From NCBI RefSeq assembly GCF_000423645.1, contig NZ_AUIJ01000001.1:310001-374000 (forward strand): 64,000 bases of DNA, written 5' to 3'. Positions within the stretch are counted from its first letter, which is position 1. Each line of letters opens with the position of its first letter. Shown one piece after another: positions 39,064 to 47,870 of the stretch. The DNA comes from Sediminimonas qiaohouensis DSM 21189. GTDB lineage: Bacteria > Pseudomonadota > Alphaproteobacteria > Rhodobacterales > Rhodobacteraceae. Position numbers and translations under genes: made by a program. Under the pieces are notes generated by a model. The model was not told the origin of the DNA and made no database searches. It saw only the letters and a list, made by a program, of their open reading frames with translations.

Positions 39064-40419
39064 TCAGCCATAGACGATATTGGGCAGCCAGGTGATCACC
39101 GCCGGGAATAGCATGCACGTCACCAGCCCCACGATCTGCAGGAACAGGAACGGCAGCGCCGAGCGGAAGATATCGCTCATCGGGATTTCCGCCGGCGCCA
39201 CGCCGCGCAGGTAGAACAGGGCATACCCAAAGGGCGGCGAAAGGAAGCTCATCTGCATGTTCACCAGATAAAGCACCCCGAACCACAGCACCAGATCACC
39301 CTCGGACCCAAGGCCGAACGCCTGCGCCCCCAGGGCCTTGATGATGGGAACGAAGATCGGCACCGCCAACAGCAGGATACCCACCCAATCCAGGAACATG
39401 CCCAGCAGCACCAGGATCACCTGCATCAGGATCAGGATGCCCCACGGGCCAAGGCCGAGACCTGTCATCGTCTGCTCAACGAATTCCTGCCCCCCTTCCA
39501 GCACGTAAAGACCGACGAAGATCGTCGCGCCGAACATGATCCAGATCACCATCGCACTGGCCTTGAGCGTCGTCATGCACGCATCGCGCACGGTGGCCCA
39601 GGTCAGCTTGCGGTGAATGGCCGCGACGATGAACGCCCCGAAGGTGCCGATGCCCGCCGCCTCGACCGGGGTTGCCACCCCGGCGAAGATGACGCCGAGA
39701 ACCACCACGATCAGGCTGATCGGTGCCGCCATGTTGCCCAGGAGGCGCAGCTTTTCCGCCGGGCTGACACGTTCCTCCACGGGAATGGGCGGGCCTTTCT
39801 GCGGGTCGATGATGCACATGATGCTGACATACAGGATATACATCCCCGACAGCATCAAGCCGGGCAGCACCGCACCGATGAACAGCTCGCCCACCGATTG
39901 CTCGGCCACAACGGCATAGATGATCGCCAGGATCGATGGCGGGATCAGGATGCCCAGGGTGCCGCCCGCCATGATCGAGCCCATGGCGATCTTGGGGTTG
40001 TAGTGCCGCTTGAGCATCGCCGGAAGCGCGATGATTCCCATCGTCACCACCGCCGCTCCGATCACGCCCACCATGGCCGCCAGGATGGTCGAGGCGATGA
40101 TCGTGGCCGAAGCCAGACCGCCCTTCACGCCGCCAAGCAGCTTGTAGATCACATCGAACATCTCGTTGATGATCCCGGCCCGCTCCAGCATCGCCGCCAG
40201 GAAGATGAACAACGGGATCGCCGATAGCTGATAGTTCGTCATCAGCGGAAAGATACGGCTTGGTACGATATTCAGCGTCTGCTCATCGCCAAGAATGAAC
40301 AGGAACACGCAAGCCAGTCCGCCAGTCACGAAGGCAAGGGGCAAACCCGCCATCAGCAGGACCATCAGGCTGCCGAACATGAGTGCCGTCAGCCAGCCGA
40401 TTTCCATTTCAAGTCCCAT
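39064..40419 (-). CDS. dctM: TRAP transporter large permease (DctM)
   Basis: 451 residues and about 12 membrane helices. GTLGILIPPSILAIIYAVVAE and FVPIIKALG with SPPFGYALFYLRG are DctM signatures. It is the sodium-coupled translocation subunit. An in-frame ATG at residue 5 is also a likely start. It is 3 bp from the DctQ-like gene. The substrate is set by DctP. Confidence 0.94.
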   Translation of the reverse strand: MGLEMEIGWLTALMFGSLMVLLMAGLPLAFVTGGLACVFLFILGDEQTLNIVPSRIFPLMTNYQLSAIPLFIFLAAMLERAGIINEMFDVIYKLLGGVKGGLASATIIASTILAAMVGVIGAAVVTMGIIALPAMLKRHYNPKIAMGSIMAGGTLGILIPPSILAIIYAVVAEQSVGELFIGAVLPGLMLSGMYILYVSIMCIIDPQKGPPIPVEERVSPAEKLRLLGNMAAPISLIVVVLGVIFAGVATPVEAAGIGTFGAFIVAAIHRKLTWATVRDACMTTLKASAMVIWIMFGATIFVGLYVLEGGQEFVEQTMTGLGLGPWGILILMQVILVLLGMFLDWVGILLLAVPIFVPIIKALGAQAFGLGSEGDLVLWFGVLYLVNMQMSFLSPPFGYALFYLRGVAPAEIPMSDIFRSALPFLFLQIVGLVTCMLFPAVITWLPNIVYG

Positions 40420-40422
40420 GGA

Positions 40423-41679
40423 TCACGCTCCCTGCAGGCTGTTGCGGACGGTGGCAACATCGCTGGCCAGCTTCGAAATCCCCTGCAGGATCAGAAGCAC
40501 GGCACCAACGGCGATTGCCCATTTGAACGGCCAGTAGGCGATGGTCCACTCGGAGAACGAAACCTCGTCCACCACGGTGGCATCCATCGCAAAGATCCAG
40601 CCCGTGACCAGCAGGGTGCCCGCGAATATGAAGAAAAAGATCGACGTGAACAGATCCACCACCGCTTTGCGCAGCGGCGACCATTCGGCATAGAAGACAT
40701 CCACCTTGACATGCGCGTCGGTCAACGCGGCGTATGCGCCGGCGATCAGGTATTGCATCCCGAACATCAGGAACATCCCTTCGTGAACCCAGATAGTGGG
40801 CGAGTTAAAGACATAGCGCGCCACCACTTCGAAGTAGTAGGCAAAGACGGCGATCACCGCCCAATAGCTGACGAATTCGCCGGAGTAGTAGGACAACCTG
40901 TCGATCGCGCCGGTCCAGCCGGCGCCGACATTGGCGAAATCGCCGGACACTTTCTCGTGCTCGATCGCCTCAAGCCGTGCGGCGGCCTGTGCCTCGATCG
41001 CCTCAAGGCTGTCGGGGTCCGCATCCGCGGGCGGATGGTCTTGGGCGCGCAGACGCTCACGCGCGCTTCGGACAAGCAACGGCAGCAACAGCGCATCAAG
41101 CGCCATGAAGGCGCATATGACCAGGAACGCGCCAAAGGCGACATTGGACCACATCGCGCGGGCTTCGCCGGCCTGCGTCAATTCAGGCCGCGCCGTCTCC
41201 AGGTCCGTGCGTGCCTTCTCAAGGCGCGTCTCGGCGGCCTTGATCGCGTCCTGCTCTTTCTCAAGCATGCGTTCGGCGCGCTTTTCGGCGAACGTGCCCT
41301 CTTCCGCGGCGTCCAGCTCCGCGCGCAGTTGGGCGAGTTTCTCTTCGGCGCCGCTGACGCGCGGTTCGGCCCGCTCTATGACACGCTCTGCGGTCTTGAC
41401 CAGGTTGCTGGCCTCGGATTGTACTTCGCGCGCGGATCTTTCCTGCGCGTTGGCCACCAGGATTGCCAGGAACACAGGCAGGTAGAGCACCCCCCACAGG
41501 TTCCGCATGTAAAGACGGTGCAGCCCCAGTAGGCCGCCGGTGACAAGGATCATGTAGCCTATTGGCAATGAATAGCCGGTTGTCTGGCGCCTGCGCGCCA
41601 TGACCATGGCGACCACTGGAAAGACGATCAACGTCCCCCAATAGAGCCAGTGCGGCAAGATGAAGTCGATGCTGGGCAT
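40423..41679 (-). CDS. dctQ: Long TRAP small permease (DctQ) with N-terminal membrane and coiled-coil domains
   Basis: 418 residues, about two and a half times a normal DctQ. The C-terminal ~160 residues are the DctQ four-helix domain (EVVARYVFNSPTIWVHEGMF, WSPLRKAVVDLFTS). Before it are three hydrophobic segments with a TM2-like GLLGLHRLYMRN motif (about 1-75), a charged coiled coil (about 90-165) and another helix (AFGAFLVICAFMALDALLL). The extension is in the same frame with no sign of assembly error. The ribosome site (CACGGA) is weak. It follows dctP after a hairpin and precedes dctM by 3 bp. Confidence 0.88.
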   Translation of the reverse strand: MPSIDFILPHWLYWGTLIVFPVVAMVMARRRQTTGYSLPIGYMILVTGGLLGLHRLYMRNLWGVLYLPVFLAILVANAQERSAREVQSEASNLVKTAERVIERAEPRVSGAEEKLAQLRAELDAAEEGTFAEKRAERMLEKEQDAIKAAETRLEKARTDLETARPELTQAGEARAMWSNVAFGAFLVICAFMALDALLLPLLVRSARERLRAQDHPPADADPDSLEAIEAQAAARLEAIEHEKVSGDFANVGAGWTGAIDRLSYYSGEFVSYWAVIAVFAYYFEVVARYVFNSPTIWVHEGMFLMFGMQYLIAGAYAALTDAHVKVDVFYAEWSPLRKAVVDLFTSIFFFIFAGTLLVTGWIFAMDATVVDEVSFSEWTIAYWPFKWAIAVGAVLLILQGISKLASDVATVRNSLQGA

Positions 41680-41715
41680 TGCAAATTCCGTGAGCTCGAT
41701 CGTCGGATCATGAAA

Positions 41716-41745
41716 CCGCGCCCCCGATCTTGACCGGGGACGCGG
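41716..41745 (-). terminator. Hairpin between dctP and dctQ
   Basis: CCGCG-CCCCCG ... CCGGGG-CGCGG form a stem of about 11 bp with one bulge and a 7-base loop, located 25-54 bp after the dctP stop. Such hairpins commonly keep the binding-protein mRNA more abundant than the permease mRNA. No T-tract follows. Confidence 0.55.
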
Positions 41746-41769
41746 CGATGCGGATGCGGGGTCAGTGGA

Positions 41770-42870
41770 TCACAGATCCAGCGTCTGACCCTCGACCATC
41801 TCGGGCGTGACATAGCCAAGCGAGCCCGACATCATGTAGTCAAGCTGCACCTTGAAGACGCGCGCGGCGTCCTTGTCGCGGTTGGCGTACTTGTACCAGA
41901 TCGGCACGGCCACCTCGGTCATCAGCTCGACATCGGTCTGGCTGAGGCGCGTAACCTCGGTCCCGTCGGCCATGAACTTGTCCCAGGCTTCCTGGTCGGC
42001 GGCCTGGATCGCGGCGTGGTGCATATCCGAGTAGGTGTGCACTTCCATTTCGACGAACTGCTGCATCTCGGGGCTGAGCGCGTTCCAGCTCTCCATGCCG
42101 ACGGTCAGGTCCATCATGTCCACGGGCTGATACACCGACATGAAGCCCGGAGGGCCCATCGAGATGTAGTCGGTCACCTGGCTGAAGCCGAGGGCGTAGT
42201 TGACCGCCGGACCCACGTAGTCGGCCACGTCGATCGTGCCCTTTTCCAGCGCCGGGAAAATCTCCGAGCCGGGCAGCAAGGTTGTCTTTGCACCAAGCTC
42301 CGAGAACAGTTCGGCGACCATCCCGCCGGGCGCGCGCATTTTGCGGCCAGCGAAGTCGTCGATCGAACGGATCGGCACCTTGGAGTGGATGATGTTCGGG
42401 CCGTGATGAATCGGGCCAACATAGTACATGCCCTGCTTGGCATACATCTCGCGCGCCATTTCGAGACCGCCAAGCCCATAGTAGAACGTATCGAACTCGT
42501 GCGGGTTGCGCAGACCCAGCGGATAGCTGGTCAGGAACATCGCGGCGGGGATAATCCCCTGCGCGTAGATCGTGAACGGGTTCACAGCATCCAGAACGCC
42601 ATTCTTGACCGCATCATAAAGTTGGAAATCGCCGACAACGTCCTTTGCGCCGAACGGCTCGAATGCCAATTCACCGCCCGTCTTCTCGACGATCGAGTTT
42701 GCCCAATTCTCGAAAATCTTGAGCCCGATACCGCCGGGCCACGAGGTTTGAACCTTCCAGGTGGTTGTCTGGCCTTGCGCCGTCGCGATCGCGGGCGCGC
42801 CCAGTCCGGCGGCACCGGCGGTTGCAATACCGCCCAAAGCCTGGCGACGTGAAATCAGTTTGTTCGACAT
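41770..42870 (-). CDS. TRAP transporter substrate-binding protein (DctP/TakP-like)
   Basis: 366 residues with a Tat-type signal peptide (ISRRQALGGIATAGAAG). The mature part follows TakP-like binding proteins of the family that binds 2-keto or other monocarboxylic acids (WKVQTSWPGGIGLKIFENWA; DVADYVGPAVNYALGF; PGGMVAELF). An arginine in KMRAPGG is the usual carboxylate contact. ATG 42870 follows GGGAGGATGAC; the frame extends upstream without support. It is the first gene of the TRAP operon, so the promoter should lie in 42871-43114. The exact ligand is unknown. Confidence 0.9.
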   Translation of the reverse strand: MSNKLISRRQALGGIATAGAAGLGAPAIATAQGQTTTWKVQTSWPGGIGLKIFENWANSIVEKTGGELAFEPFGAKDVVGDFQLYDAVKNGVLDAVNPFTIYAQGIIPAAMFLTSYPLGLRNPHEFDTFYYGLGGLEMAREMYAKQGMYYVGPIHHGPNIIHSKVPIRSIDDFAGRKMRAPGGMVAELFSELGAKTTLLPGSEIFPALEKGTIDVADYVGPAVNYALGFSQVTDYISMGPPGFMSVYQPVDMMDLTVGMESWNALSPEMQQFVEMEVHTYSDMHHAAIQAADQEAWDKFMADGTEVTRLSQTDVELMTEVAVPIWYKYANRDKDAARVFKVQLDYMMSGSLGYVTPEMVEGQTLDL

Positions 42871-43114
42871 GTCATCCTCCCTAACAGTCTTGTGCCGGCT
42901 CACACCGGCTGTGCTTCTGTGAGCCACGCCGATACTAACCGGATTCCTTTATTGGTAAAGATATTTCTCCAATTCATCGTATTTTGAGGTTTTCGTCCTG
43001 CGCCAACACCCCCCACACCCGGCCGAAATGAGAGAATAATGCAGGGAAATTACCGCACTACAGGGGCCGGCGGGCTGCCGCACCGGTCTGCGCGCCATGA
43101 TCCTGCGGCGCATT

Positions 43115-43831
43115 CTAGAAAAGGAGTGTGACCACCAAGGGTGCCAGAATCGCCGTCAATATGGCGTTGAGCCCCATTCCGATGCCGGAAAACGCCCCGG
43201 CGGTGGAATTGACCCGAAATGCGTGCGCGGTGCCAATGCCATGCGCCGCAAGCCCGACAGCAAACCCGCGCGCGCGCCAGTCCTCTATGCGCAGCGCGTT
43301 CAACATGGGGGTGGCCACGATCGCCCCGGTGATACCCGTCAGGATCACCAGAACCGCGGTCAGGCTCGGCTCTCCGCCGACCGCCTCGGACACGCCAAGC
43401 GCCACCGGCGCGGTGGCCGACTTCGGCGCCAGCGACAGCAGCGTTTCCCCCCGCACACCCAAGGCATACGCAATCCCCAGTGCCGACAGGATCGCGGTCA
43501 GCGACCCCACAAGAAGCGCCACCGCCATGGGCGCGAGCGTCCGCTTCACCCGCCCCAGGTTGGCATGGAGCGGCACCGCCAGCGCCACTGTCGCGGGGCC
43601 AAGCATGAAATGCACGAACTGCGCCCCCTCGAAATAGGTCGCATAGGGGGTGCCGCTCAGGCCCAGCACGGCGGCGATGATCAGGATCGCGATCAACACC
43701 GGGTTGGCGATCGGATGCTCATCCAATGCGGCGGCGATCCGGTCCGCGATGACATAGGCCGCCAGCGTCACGGTAAGCCACAAAAGCGGCTCCTGCGCGA
43801 GATAGGACCACAGTTGGAACGGATCATTCAT
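43115..43831 (-). CDS. lrgB: LrgB-family membrane protein
   Basis: 238 residues with about seven membrane helices and family segments LAPKSATAPVALGVSEAVGG and AAHGIGTAHAFRVN. LrgB/CidB proteins act with LrgA in holin-like control of cell lysis; in plants and bacteria relatives transport glycolate or pyruvate, so a metabolite role is equally possible. The start overlaps the end of lrgA by 8 bases. Confidence 0.92.
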   Translation of the reverse strand: MNDPFQLWSYLAQEPLLWLTVTLAAYVIADRIAAALDEHPIANPVLIAILIIAAVLGLSGTPYATYFEGAQFVHFMLGPATVALAVPLHANLGRVKRTLAPMAVALLVGSLTAILSALGIAYALGVRGETLLSLAPKSATAPVALGVSEAVGGEPSLTAVLVILTGITGAIVATPMLNALRIEDWRARGFAVGLAAHGIGTAHAFRVNSTAGAFSGIGMGLNAILTAILAPLVVTLLF

Positions 43832-44180
43832 CGCCGTCTGCCCCGGTCAGCCTTGCGGTCAGCAAAAAGGCTCCCACTCCCGCGAGGATCGCCAGCACGG
43901 TGGACCCGACCAGGGCCGCCGCAAGGGCAAGACCGGCCTCCGCGAATGTGGCCAGGTGGGCGGTGACCCCTACGCCCGCGGGCACGAACAACAGTGATAG
44001 ATGCGCCAACAGCCCGTTCGCCGTGTCGCGCATTCGCTCCGCCAGCCCGGGAACCACCAGCAGCGTCACGAACAGCGCCCCCAACCCGATCACCGGCCCC
44101 GGCACCGACAACGCGGCGCCGCGCGCCAGCATCTCTCCACCCAACTGGAACACGAGCAAAATGGCTATGTTGCGGATCAT
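43824..44180 (-). CDS. lrgA: LrgA/CidA-family holin-like protein
   Basis: 118 residues with four membrane helices (MIRNIAILLVFQLGGE; VPGPVIGLGALFVTLL; HLSLLFVPAGVGV), matching LrgA. ATG 44180 begins the first helix; a longer frame upstream adds unrelated soluble residues. It is divergent from the Crp/Fnr regulator over 214 bp, so that regulator may control lrgAB. Confidence 0.9.
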   Translation of the reverse strand: MIRNIAILLVFQLGGEMLARGAALSVPGPVIGLGALFVTLLVVPGLAERMRDTANGLLAHLSLLFVPAGVGVTAHLATFAEAGLALAAALVGSTVLAILAGVGAFLLTARLTGADGDE

Positions 44181-44310
44181 CGCGCCAACGCTCCATGCGC
44201 CACGACATACCTGATGCGGGCACCGCGCCCCGCGCACCCAAACAGCAAAGTCACCATGCAACTGCCCCTGATTGGCCCAATACGCAGAAAACACTGCGGC
44301 AGTTCGCCCA

Positions 44311-44320
44311 CTTGATCAAG
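44311..44320 (+). promoter_or_regulatory. Palindrome in the lrgA / Crp-Fnr divergent region
   Basis: CTTGATCAAG is a perfect 10-bp palindrome centred about 80 bp before the regulator start. It resembles an Fnr/Dnr half-site pair but has no 4-base spacer between TTGA and TCAA, so it is not a standard Fnr box. TATACT at 44367-44372 could be the -10 for the regulator. Function is unproven. Confidence 0.3.
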
Positions 44321-44394
44321 GTGATTGTCCGCAATGCTGCTGCTGGATTGGCACCTGCCACATTGGTATACTCATTAATGACACAGGAGGAAGA

Positions 44395-45102
44395 ATGACG
44401 CATCCCCGCAACATGGACGTGGCCCGTGAATCGCTTCTGCTTCGCACTTTGCCTGACGGCGTCGTCGAAAGCCTGCTTTCGGATGCCACGACGCGCCACT
44501 ACGCGCAGGGCGAAACCGTCTTCCTGCAGGGCGAGGAAGCGCGTTCGATCCATGTCGTTCTGGAGGGCTGGGTCAAACTTTACCGTGTGGGCCCAAACGG
44601 TAACGAGGCGGTCGTCAATGTTTTCACCAGGGGCCACAGCTTTGGCGAGGCGATTGCCTTTCGCGGCGGCGACTACCCGGTGTCCGCGGGCGCTGTCACC
44701 GATTGCGACATGCTGCTGATCCCGGCGAGGGCCTTCGTGACGATCATGCGGCGAGAGCCCGATGTCTGCATGGCGGTCTTGGCCTCGACGTTTCAGCACC
44801 TGCATCAACTCGTCAGCCAGATCGAGCAGATCAAGGCGCAGACCGGCGCGCAACGGGTTGCCGAGTTCCTGTTCGGCCTGTGCGACCGAAGCGAGGGAAG
44901 TTGCCTGGTCACGCTGCCGTACGACAAGACGCTGATCGCGGGTCGCCTGGGCATGAAACCCGAAAGCCTGTCGCGCGCCTTTGCCAAGCTCAAGCTTGTC
45001 GGCGTCAGGATCGCGCGCAACCAGGCGATGATCGAGGACATAGAGGCCCTGCGCACCTACGCCGACGAAGACCCCGCAGCGGCATGGGGCAAAGCGCTAT
45101 GA
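44395..45102 (+). CDS. Crp/Fnr-family regulator (Dnr/NnrR-like)
   Basis: 235 residues: a cyclic-nucleotide-binding-like domain (about 15-125), a dimer helix and a helix-turn-helix (IAGRLGMKPESLSRAFAKL). The N-terminal cysteine cluster of Fnr is missing, so it is not an Fe-S oxygen sensor; it is closer to Dnr/NnrR proteins, which sense NO through heme. ACAGGAGGA lies upstream of ATG 44395; the longer frame lacks a ribosome site. It overlaps the next gene as ATGA. Targets could include lrgAB and itself. Confidence 0.9.
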   Translation: MTHPRNMDVARESLLLRTLPDGVVESLLSDATTRHYAQGETVFLQGEEARSIHVVLEGWVKLYRVGPNGNEAVVNVFTRGHSFGEAIAFRGGDYPVSAGAVTDCDMLLIPARAFVTIMRREPDVCMAVLASTFQHLHQLVSQIEQIKAQTGAQRVAEFLFGLCDRSEGSCLVTLPYDKTLIAGRLGMKPESLSRAFAKLKLVGVRIARNQAMIEDIEALRTYADEDPAAAWGKAL

Positions 45103-45659
45103 GCCGGTGCGCCGCAACCCTTGCCGCCATCGACGCAGCCAACGCGGCGGACCCCGACAGCAGAGAGGGACAGCCCGCCGCGCAGCTCTACGGGCAACGT
45201 ATGAGCAGCGAGTTGTCGCGTCTGTTCCCGGGCGCGTCGGAGATCCTGCAAATCGCGGCACGCGGACAGCATATCGAACGGTGGGTGCTGCAACGGAGGG
45301 ACTACGAAGAAGGCCGCAGCGGCTATCTCAAATGGCGCAGCGATCTGGCCAGGCACCACGCCCGGCGCGTGGGCGAGCTTATGCGCGAGGCCGGGTATTG
45401 CGAGAAGGACGCCGAACGCGCGGGGTACATGCTCCGCAAGGAAGGGCTGAAGCGTGACGCAGAGGTTCAGGCGCTGGAGGATGTCATCTGTTTCGTCTTC
45501 CTGAAGTGGTACTTCGCGCCCTTCGCAGGCACGCAAAACCCCGACAAGCTTGAGCGTATCGTCACCAAGACCGCGCGCAAGATGTCGGCGGACGGCAGGG
45601 CGCGGGTGCTCGAAGAGTTTGATTTGCCCGAACACTTGGCAAGCTGCTTTCGCGCCTGA
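45099..45659 (+). CDS. DUF4202-family protein
   Basis: 186 residues matching the DUF4202 family, function unknown. The conserved parts are helical: ARGQHIERWVL, YLKWRSDLARHHARRVGEL, VQALEDVICFVFLKWYF. The pattern of His, Asp and Glu in helices recalls HD-type folds, but no HD catalytic pair is clear. ATGA overlap with the Crp/Fnr gene implies co-expression and a shared function. Confidence 0.85.
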   Translation: MSRCAATLAAIDAANAADPDSREGQPAAQLYGQRMSSELSRLFPGASEILQIAARGQHIERWVLQRRDYEEGRSGYLKWRSDLARHHARRVGELMREAGYCEKDAERAGYMLRKEGLKRDAEVQALEDVICFVFLKWYFAPFAGTQNPDKLERIVTKTARKMSADGRARVLEEFDLPEHLASCFRA

Positions 45660-45791
45660 CAACGCAGCGCGGCCCGGCGTTGTCAAGCCGAGCACCCCAA
45701 TCGCGAAAACGCAAGAATGACTGCCGGCACACACCGGGCGCCACGCCGCCCGGCCCGGTCTGGTGCGTGGCTATGGCTCAGGAACAGATCA

Positions 45792-45822
45792 TTGACATGA
45801 ACAGTGATTCATGTTTCATAAT
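45792..45822 (+). promoter_or_regulatory. Liv operon promoter with embedded 24-bp operator
   Basis: TTGACA (45792-45797) and CATAAT (45817-45822) flank a 19-bp spacer. Across and between them lies a 24-bp element (45796-45819) whose core is ATGAACAG-TGATTCAT; the same element, 22/24 identical, is in the promoter of the TetR gene at 55020-55043. Placement between -35 and -10 fits a repressor site. It is 46 bp before the binding-protein ATG. Confidence 0.65.
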
Positions 45823-45864
45823 GCGGCAGGTCACCCGAAACTGACCGATGGGAGGAGAACCATA

Positions 45865-47034
45865 ATGAAGACGATACTGACAATGGCGGCGGCGCTTGGG
45901 GCGCTGGCCGCGCCGCTTTCGGCGGAAATCCGGGTTGCGCATGTTTATGGCAAGTCGGGCCCCTACGAAGCCTACGCTGCGCAGTCCCACAACGGGCTGA
46001 TGATGGGGATCGAATACGCCACCGACGGCACCATGGAGGTGAACGGCGAAAAGATCACCGTGATCGAGAAGGATACGCAGCTCAAGCCGGACGTCGGCAA
46101 GGCGCTGCTTGCCGAAGCCTATGGCGACGACGACGCGCATCTCGCCGTCGGACCAGTCAGCTCGGGCGTCGCGCTGGCGATGCTGCCGGTGGCGCAGGAA
46201 TACGAGCGTATCCTGCTGGTCGAGCCTGCCGTGGCCGATTCGATCACCGGAAAGAACTGGAACCGTTACGTGTTCCGCACCGGGCGCAACTCGTCTCAGG
46301 ACGCGATCGCCAACGCGGTCGCCATCGGCGACGAGAACGTGAAAGTCGCCACCCTGGCGCAGGACTACGCCTTTGGCCGTGACGGCGTTGCAGCCTTTGG
46401 CGAGGCACTGGAAGGTACTGGTGCCGAGATCGTGCACGAGGAATACGTGCCCACCGACACCACCGATTTCACCGCCGCGGCGGAACGCATCTTCAACGCG
46501 ATGGAAGGTGTCGAGGGCGAGAAGCGCCTGTTCATCATCTGGGCCGGCGGCGGCAACCCGATGAGCAAGATCAACGCGATGGACCCGTCCCGCTATGACA
46601 TCGAAATCGCGACGGGCGGCAACATCCTGGCGGCGCTCAAGGCCTACAAGGAGCTTCCGGGCCTCGAAGGCGCGACCTACTACTACTACGAGATCCCGGA
46701 TAACGAGGTGAACGACTGGCTGGTCGAGCAGCACTTTGAGCGCTACGACACCCCGCCCGATTTCTTCACCGCGGGCGGCATGTCCGCCGGGATCGCGGTG
46801 GTCGAGGCCCTGCGCGAGGCAGGCACCACCGACACCGAGGCGTTGATAGAAACCATGGAAGGCATGGAATTCGAAACGCCCAAGGGCACCATGCGGTTCC
46901 GCCCCGAGGATCACCAGGCGCTGCAATCGATGTACCACTTCCGCACCGAGGTCCAGGAAGGCAAAGATTACGGCGTTCCTGTCCTGGTGCGAGAGCTGGG
47001 CATCGACGACATGGATATCCCGATCCGCAACTGA
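45865..47034 (+). CDS. Liv-type ABC transporter substrate-binding protein
   Basis: 389 residues with a signal peptide (1-20, LAAPLSA) and the two-lobed Leu/Ile/Val or aromatic-acid binding fold (GVALAMLPVAQEYERILL; VATLAQDYAFGRDGVAAFG; GGMSAGIAVVEALREAG). Members bind amino acids, amides or aromatic and alicyclic acids. ATG 45865 follows GGAGGAGAAC. A strong hairpin separates it from the ATPase genes. The neighbouring CoA ligase suggests a carboxylic acid ligand. Confidence 0.9.
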   Translation: MKTILTMAAALGALAAPLSAEIRVAHVYGKSGPYEAYAAQSHNGLMMGIEYATDGTMEVNGEKITVIEKDTQLKPDVGKALLAEAYGDDDAHLAVGPVSSGVALAMLPVAQEYERILLVEPAVADSITGKNWNRYVFRTGRNSSQDAIANAVAIGDENVKVATLAQDYAFGRDGVAAFGEALEGTGAEIVHEEYVPTDTTDFTAAAERIFNAMEGVEGEKRLFIIWAGGGNPMSKINAMDPSRYDIEIATGGNILAALKAYKELPGLEGATYYYYEIPDNEVNDWLVEQHFERYDTPPDFFTAGGMSAGIAVVEALREAGTTDTEALIETMEGMEFETPKGTMRFRPEDHQALQSMYHFRTEVQEGKDYGVPVLVRELGIDDMDIPIRN

Positions 47035-47050
47035 TCGGACGCATTCCACG

Positions 47051-47074
47051 GGGCGGGCGCACAGGCGCCCGCCC
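47051..47074 (+). terminator. Strong hairpin between binding-protein and ATPase genes
   Basis: GGGCGGGCGC-ACAG-GCGCCCGCCC, a perfect 10-bp stem 17 bp after the stop. No T-tract. It probably protects the upstream mRNA and lowers downstream expression, as is usual after binding-protein genes. Confidence 0.7.
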
Positions 47075-47105
47075 AAGATTTCCCATTACATTTCAGAGGT
47101 GTCAG

Positions 47106-47870
47106 ATGCACCAGCCGATCTTGGAAACAGACGGGCTGACCGTGCGGTTCGGGGGGCATGTTGCCGTCGATGCGGTCAGCTGCGCCTTCAACCCGGGCGA
47201 GTTGACTGCCATCGTCGGACCGAATGGCGCGGGCAAGACCACCTATTTCAACCTGATCTCGGGCCAAGTCGCCGCCAGCGCCGGCACCGTCACGCTGCAA
47301 GGGCAGGACATTACCCGCAAATCGGTGTCGCAACGCTGCCGCGCGGGCCTTGGACGGGCGTTCCAGTTGACCAACCTGTTTCCCGGGCTCAGCGTTCTTG
47401 AAAACGTCCGGCTGGTGATACAGGGGCACAAGACCGGGCGCGTCAGCCTGTTCTCGATGGCCGAGGGTGACACCGCGCTGACCGATGCCGCCATGCAGGT
47501 GCTACAGCGCGTGCGGCTGGACAATCTCGCCGCGCAGCAGGTGTCGGAACTCAGCCACGGCAATCAACGCAAGCTGGAGGTCGCGATGCTGGTCGCGCTG
47601 AACCCCCGCGTATTCATGTTCGACGAACCCACGGCCGGCATGAGCGTGGACGAAGCGCCCGTCGTTCTGGACCTGATCGCCGAGCTGAAACGCGACCACA
47701 CGCGCACCGTGCTGCTGGTGGAGCACAAAATGGACGTGATCCGGTCGCTGGCCGACCGGATCATCGTTTTGCACAACGGCGCCCTAGTCGCGGATGGCGA
47801 CCCGGCCGAGGTGATCGCCTCGGACGTTGTGCAAGAAGCCTACATGGGAAAGGAGTTGGCCGATGTCTGA
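47106..47870 (+). CDS. Liv-type ABC transporter ATPase (LivG-like)
   Basis: 254 residues: Walker A GPNGAGKT, signature LSHGNQRKLEVAM, Walker B VFMFDEPTAGM, and the LivG-specific GLGRAFQLTNLFPGLSVLENV. The last 8 bases overlap the second ATPase gene. Confidence 0.93.
   Translation: MHQPILETDGLTVRFGGHVAVDAVSCAFNPGELTAIVGPNGAGKTTYFNLISGQVAASAGTVTLQGQDITRKSVSQRCRAGLGRAFQLTNLFPGLSVLENVRLVIQGHKTGRVSLFSMAEGDTALTDAAMQVLQRVRLDNLAAQQVSELSHGNQRKLEVAMLVALNPRVFMFDEPTAGMSVDEAPVVLDLIAELKRDHTRTVLLVEHKMDVIRSLADRIIVLHNGALVADGDPAEVIASDVVQEAYMGKELADV

Noticed and set aside
44348-44366. Possible sigma-54 promoter (TTGGCAC) before the Crp/Fnr gene
   Set aside because: The required GC at the -12 position is absent at correct spacing.
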